Positions 61,696 through 64,000 of a stretch of 64,000 nucleotides of DNA are shown here, piece by piece (position 1 is the stretch's first letter; each line of letters starts with the position of its first letter). The stretch is from Alphaproteobacteria bacterium. Lineage in GTDB: Bacteria; Myxococcota_A; UBA796; GCA-2862545. A model generated the notes under the pieces. The model was not told the DNA's origin. It did not search any database and saw only the letters and a list, made by a program, of their open reading frames with translations. The position numbers and the translations under genes were made by a program. The DNA lies in the NCBI GenBank assembly GCA_020632955.1, contig JACKEO010000002.1:248001-312000 (forward strand), read 5' to 3'.

Positions 61696-61864
61696 TCATC
61701 GAGGACACTCAACGACCTCGTGCTCAGGCAGGATCTGAGGGATCCACGGGATGATCCCGCTCGAACGCCCACCACGACCGTCCGGATCCCACCGGCGGGC
61801 GAGGGGGTCAGGTCAGAAGCTGACCGCTCGGAGACGCGCACCCCGGCGGGCGTGCGGGGCGCGT

Positions 61865-62497
61865 TCAGGTGCGCGCGACGAGCCCGCGGTCGGCGACGAG
61901 CCCGAGGAAGTCCTTCGCGATGGCCTCGGCCGGCCGCGTGGACGACAGGGCGCCGATCTCCAGGAGGTCCTCGACCACGCGGAGCAGCTCGCCGCGGGTG
62001 AACACGAGGTCGCTGGTGGCCTCCCACACCGTGGCGTTGATGCTGCCGGTGCGGAAGCTGGGGGTGCCCCGGAGCTTCCACACGATCTCGTCCACCTCGG
62101 CGGGCCCCGCGTCGCCCGGCTCGGGCGGGAGGGGGTCGAGCCGCGGCCCCACCGCCTCCACGGGCGCCGTCTCCACCGGCGCCGTCTCCACCGGGGCGAC
62201 CTCGACCGGGGTGGTCTCCACGACGGCCGTCTCCACGGGCGCCGTCTCCACCGGGGCGACCTCGACCGGCGCCGCCTCCTCGGGCGCGGCCTCCGCCACG
62301 ACCTCGGGCGCGGCAGGCGCCGCCACGACGGCGGGCACGACCGCCGCGGGCACCGCCACCACGGGCGCAGGCACTGCCGCCGTCACCACGGGTGCCGCCG
62401 TCCCCTCCGACAGCTCGAGCTCCACGAGCCGCGCGAGCACCTCGAGCTCGGCCTGGAGGTAGCGGATCTGCCTGAGGAGGCTGACGGGATCGGACAT
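61865..62497 (-). CDS. Protein with APVET repeat linker and C-terminal helical domain
   Basis: A 210-residue protein. An N-terminal helix (about 5-30, RQIRYLQAELEVLARLVELE) is followed by a long Ala/Pro/Val linker (32-75) and eight pentapeptides of the APVET type (76-115). A C-terminal helical domain (about 130-210: VDEIVWKLRGTPSFRTGSIN, FTRGELLRVVEDLLEIGALS, DFLGLVADRGLV) completes it. No family was recognised; the linker-plus-domain pattern suggests two interacting ends. ATG 62497 follows GGAGGGCCGC. Located between imuA and rdgB. Confidence 0.65.
   Translation of the reverse strand: MSDPVSLLRQIRYLQAELEVLARLVELELSEGTAAPVVTAAVPAPVVAVPAAVVPAVVAAPAAPEVVAEAAPEEAAPVEVAPVETAPVETAVVETTPVEVAPVETAPVETAPVEAVGPRLDPLPPEPGDAGPAEVDEIVWKLRGTPSFRTGSINATVWEATSDLVFTRGELLRVVEDLLEIGALSSTRPAEAIAKDFLGLVADRGLVART
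62153..62272 (-). repeat. Eight 15-bp units encoding APVET pentapeptides
   Basis: Units vary among APVEV, APVET, AVVET, TPVEV and APVEA. DNA units (GCCCCGGTGGAGACG-like) remain near-identical, so the array may change length by slippage. Confidence 0.8.
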
Positions 62498-62647
62498 GCG
62501 GCCCTCCGGCGGCGTGCGGACGCAGGGCGCGGGTCTATCGGCCTCCGCAGGCCCCGCAAGGCAGCCCGCACGCCCTGCTCGCCACGGTTCGTCGCTGTGG
62601 CTCGGCGACAGCGCCCGCCGTCGCTACCGGGCGACGGGGAGGGATGC

Positions 62648-63235
62648 ATGCGCCTGCTCCTGGCGACCACGAACCCGCACAAGGCCACGGAGGTGCGCGC
62701 GATGCTCGCGGGCACCCCCTTCGTCATCGAGACGCTGGCCGACCACCCGCACCTGCCCGAGCCCGGGGAGGACGGCGACACCTTCGAGGCCAACGCGCTG
62801 CAGAAGGCCCGCGAGATCCACGCGCACGCCCGCGTCCCGGTGATCGCCGACGACTCCGGGCTCGAGGTCACGGCCCTCGACGGCGCCCCGGGGGTCCACT
62901 CCCGGCGCTTCAGCCCCGAGGCCACCCACGAGGCGAACAACGCCCTGCTGCTCGCACGGCTCGACGGGCGCACCGATCGCGAGGCCCGCTTCGTCTGCGT
63001 GCTCGCGCTGGTCACCGAGGGCTGGGAGGGCACCGCGCGCGGCGCCTGCCCCGGCCGCATCGTCGACGCCCCCCGGGGGGCGGCGGGCTTCGGCTACGAC
63101 CCCGTCTTCGAGCCCGACGAGCTGGGCGGACGCACGATGGCCGAGGCCACGATGGTGGAGAAGAACGCCATCAGCCACCGGGGCCGCGCCTTCGCGCAGC
63201 TCCCCACCCTGCTGCGCCGCGCCGGCATGCTGTAG
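62648..63235 (+). CDS. rdgB: dITP/XTP pyrophosphatase
   Basis: Removes ITP, dITP and XTP from the nucleotide pool. It has 195 residues. LLLATTNPHKATEVRAML opens the HAM1 fold; ADDSGLEVTALDGAPGVHS has the catalytic Asp and GFGYDPVFEPDELG is the second signature. SHRGRAF near the end fits the family. ATG 62648 is in frame (an ATG at 62644 is not). TACCGG at 62625-62630 is a candidate -10. Converges on the barrel gene with a 24-base gap. Confidence 0.95.
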   Translation: MRLLLATTNPHKATEVRAMLAGTPFVIETLADHPHLPEPGEDGDTFEANALQKAREIHAHARVPVIADDSGLEVTALDGAPGVHSRRFSPEATHEANNALLLARLDGRTDREARFVCVLALVTEGWEGTARGACPGRIVDAPRGAAGFGYDPVFEPDELGGRTMAEATMVEKNAISHRGRAFAQLPTLLRRAGML

Positions 63236-63259
63236 GGCCCGACAGGAAGGCCCGCGCCG

Positions 63260-64000
63260 CTAGAGCTCCACGCCGATGCGGAAGCGGGCCGTGTAGAGCG
63301 AGCCGTAGCGGTCGAAGCCACCCACCACCTCGGCGTCGGCGTCGGGCAGGGTGAAGCCGCCGGGTGCGGCGTAGAACTCGCCCGCCAGCCGCAGCCGCTT
63401 CACGAGCAGGGTGTCGAGCCCCACCGCGATGGCCGGACCCCCGTAGGGGTGCAGGTTGATGGCGGCGTAGCTGGAGTCGCCCACGAAGAAGAAGGTGGAG
63501 GCGTCGAGGTAGCCGGCCGCCAGGTAGGGCGAGATCTGCTGCTCGTTCACGGCCACCGGGAAGGACAGCAGGGCGTCGATGCCCCAGGTGCTGCCCACGT
63601 ACACGTCCTCCACCACGGGCTCGTCGGGGGTGAAGGCCGTGGCCACGTCGCCGTAGGTGCGCTGCAGGGTCATGTGGAAGCGGGCGCCCACGTCCACCAC
63701 CTTCGCGGCGTGCACGCCGAAGCCCAGCTCGGCGCTGAGCAGCAGGGTGCGGGTGCCGTTCAGCGGGATGGGCGGCAGCAGGGCCAGGCCCCCGTAGAAC
63801 ACCAGCCGGTCCTTGATCTCGGGGAAGGCGTACGAGGCCGTGATCTTCGGGATGATCGGGGACTTGTTGGTGTCCTCGGTCTTGGTCCAGTCGAGCACGT
63901 AGCGCTGGGCACACCCGAGCGGCGGCAGCACGCCTACGTCCACCCCGATGGACCCGCGCCCGCCCGCGTGGGGCACGGCGGCGTGCAGCGGCGAGAAGCT
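63260..64000 (-). CDS. Outer-membrane beta-barrel protein, 5' end beyond window
   Basis: At least 246 residues are inside the window and the frame is open to its edge, so the start and signal peptide lie beyond 64000. Alternating strands end with RYGSLYTARFRIGVEL, the pattern of an outer-membrane barrel. Strands such as PYLAAGYLDASTFFFVGDSS and GFGVHAAKVVDVGARFHMTL fit. No family can be named. Its position facing rdgB gives no functional clue. Confidence 0.7.
   Translation of the reverse strand, partial: SFSPLHAAVPHAGGRGSIGVDVGVLPPLGCAQRYVLDWTKTEDTNKSPIIPKITASYAFPEIKDRLVFYGGLALLPPIPLNGTRTLLLSAELGFGVHAAKVVDVGARFHMTLQRTYGDVATAFTPDEPVVEDVYVGSTWGIDALLSFPVAVNEQQISPYLAAGYLDASTFFFVGDSSYAAINLHPYGGPAIAVGLDTLLVKRLRLAGEFYAAPGGFTLPDADAEVVGGFDRYGSLYTARFRIGVEL

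Overview
The window is about 64 kb of very GC-rich chromosomal DNA with dense, mostly unidirectional gene strings and 4-nt GTGA/ATGA stop-start overlaps. Gene content points to a Myxococcota / former Deltaproteobacteria-type Gram-negative: a CarD/CdnL regulator, a large (about 1,580-residue) NAD-glutamate dehydrogenase, an imuA-imuB mutagenesis cassette, Asp/Thr-repeat lipoproteins, a VWA protein with repeated Ig-like domains, and about thirteen predicted lipoproteins among about sixty genes. No rRNA, tRNA, IS element, prophage or CRISPR array was recognised. This is core genome rather than an island.

Layout. 1-2.1 kb: a sensor histidine kinase cut by the window edge and its secreted partner. 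2.2-5.5 kb: two parvulin/SurA-type periplasmic chaperone genes followed by pdxA (the surA-pdxA order also known in enterobacteria). 5.5-9.7 kb: two lipoproteins, the GTPase hflX and a TolB-like propeller lipoprotein. 9.5-17.1 kb: a minus-strand membrane cluster with DUF423, a YqiJ/NfeD-like OB-fold membrane protein, a two-haem-motif c-type lipoprotein, two flotillin-like SPFH proteins and a GT-C-like membrane protein. 17.2-21 kb: galU, a thermonuclease-like lipoprotein, and a translationally coupled phosphatase-thioesterase-maf-yggS operon. 21-32 kb: a LamG lipoprotein, NAD-GDH, a small lipoprotein, a metzincin-like protease, a TldE-like protein and an M16-like protein lacking its zinc site. 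32-38.7 kb: small unknown genes, an HTH protein, an orphan VgrG/gp5-like protein, thyX and rpsN. 38.8-45 kb: an RlmD-type RNA methyltransferase, pcp, a cyclophilin lipoprotein, carD and cysS. 45-50 kb: a 982-residue Ig-repeat/beta-barrel surface protein and the VWA lipoprotein. 50-64 kb: an ABC-F ATPase, membrane proteins, a degenerate MBL-fold protein, a methyltransferase, kynB, a PDZ lipoprotein, corA, the imuAB cassette behind a LexA-type box, rdgB and the start of an outer-membrane barrel gene.

The main non-textbook signals are as follows. A short TAG[G/C] element recurs 9-55 nt upstream of many first genes, and in four cases it is placed so that the mRNA would be leaderless. hflX and kynB each look as if they start at CTG behind a GGAGG ribosome site. 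A 16-bp palindromic CTG-N10-CAG box abuts imuA. The flotillin/OB-fold membrane cluster carries an Asp-rich repeat. Several genes have long 3' overlaps whose tails are antisense to, or out of frame with, their neighbours. Everything here is read by eye; no search was run.
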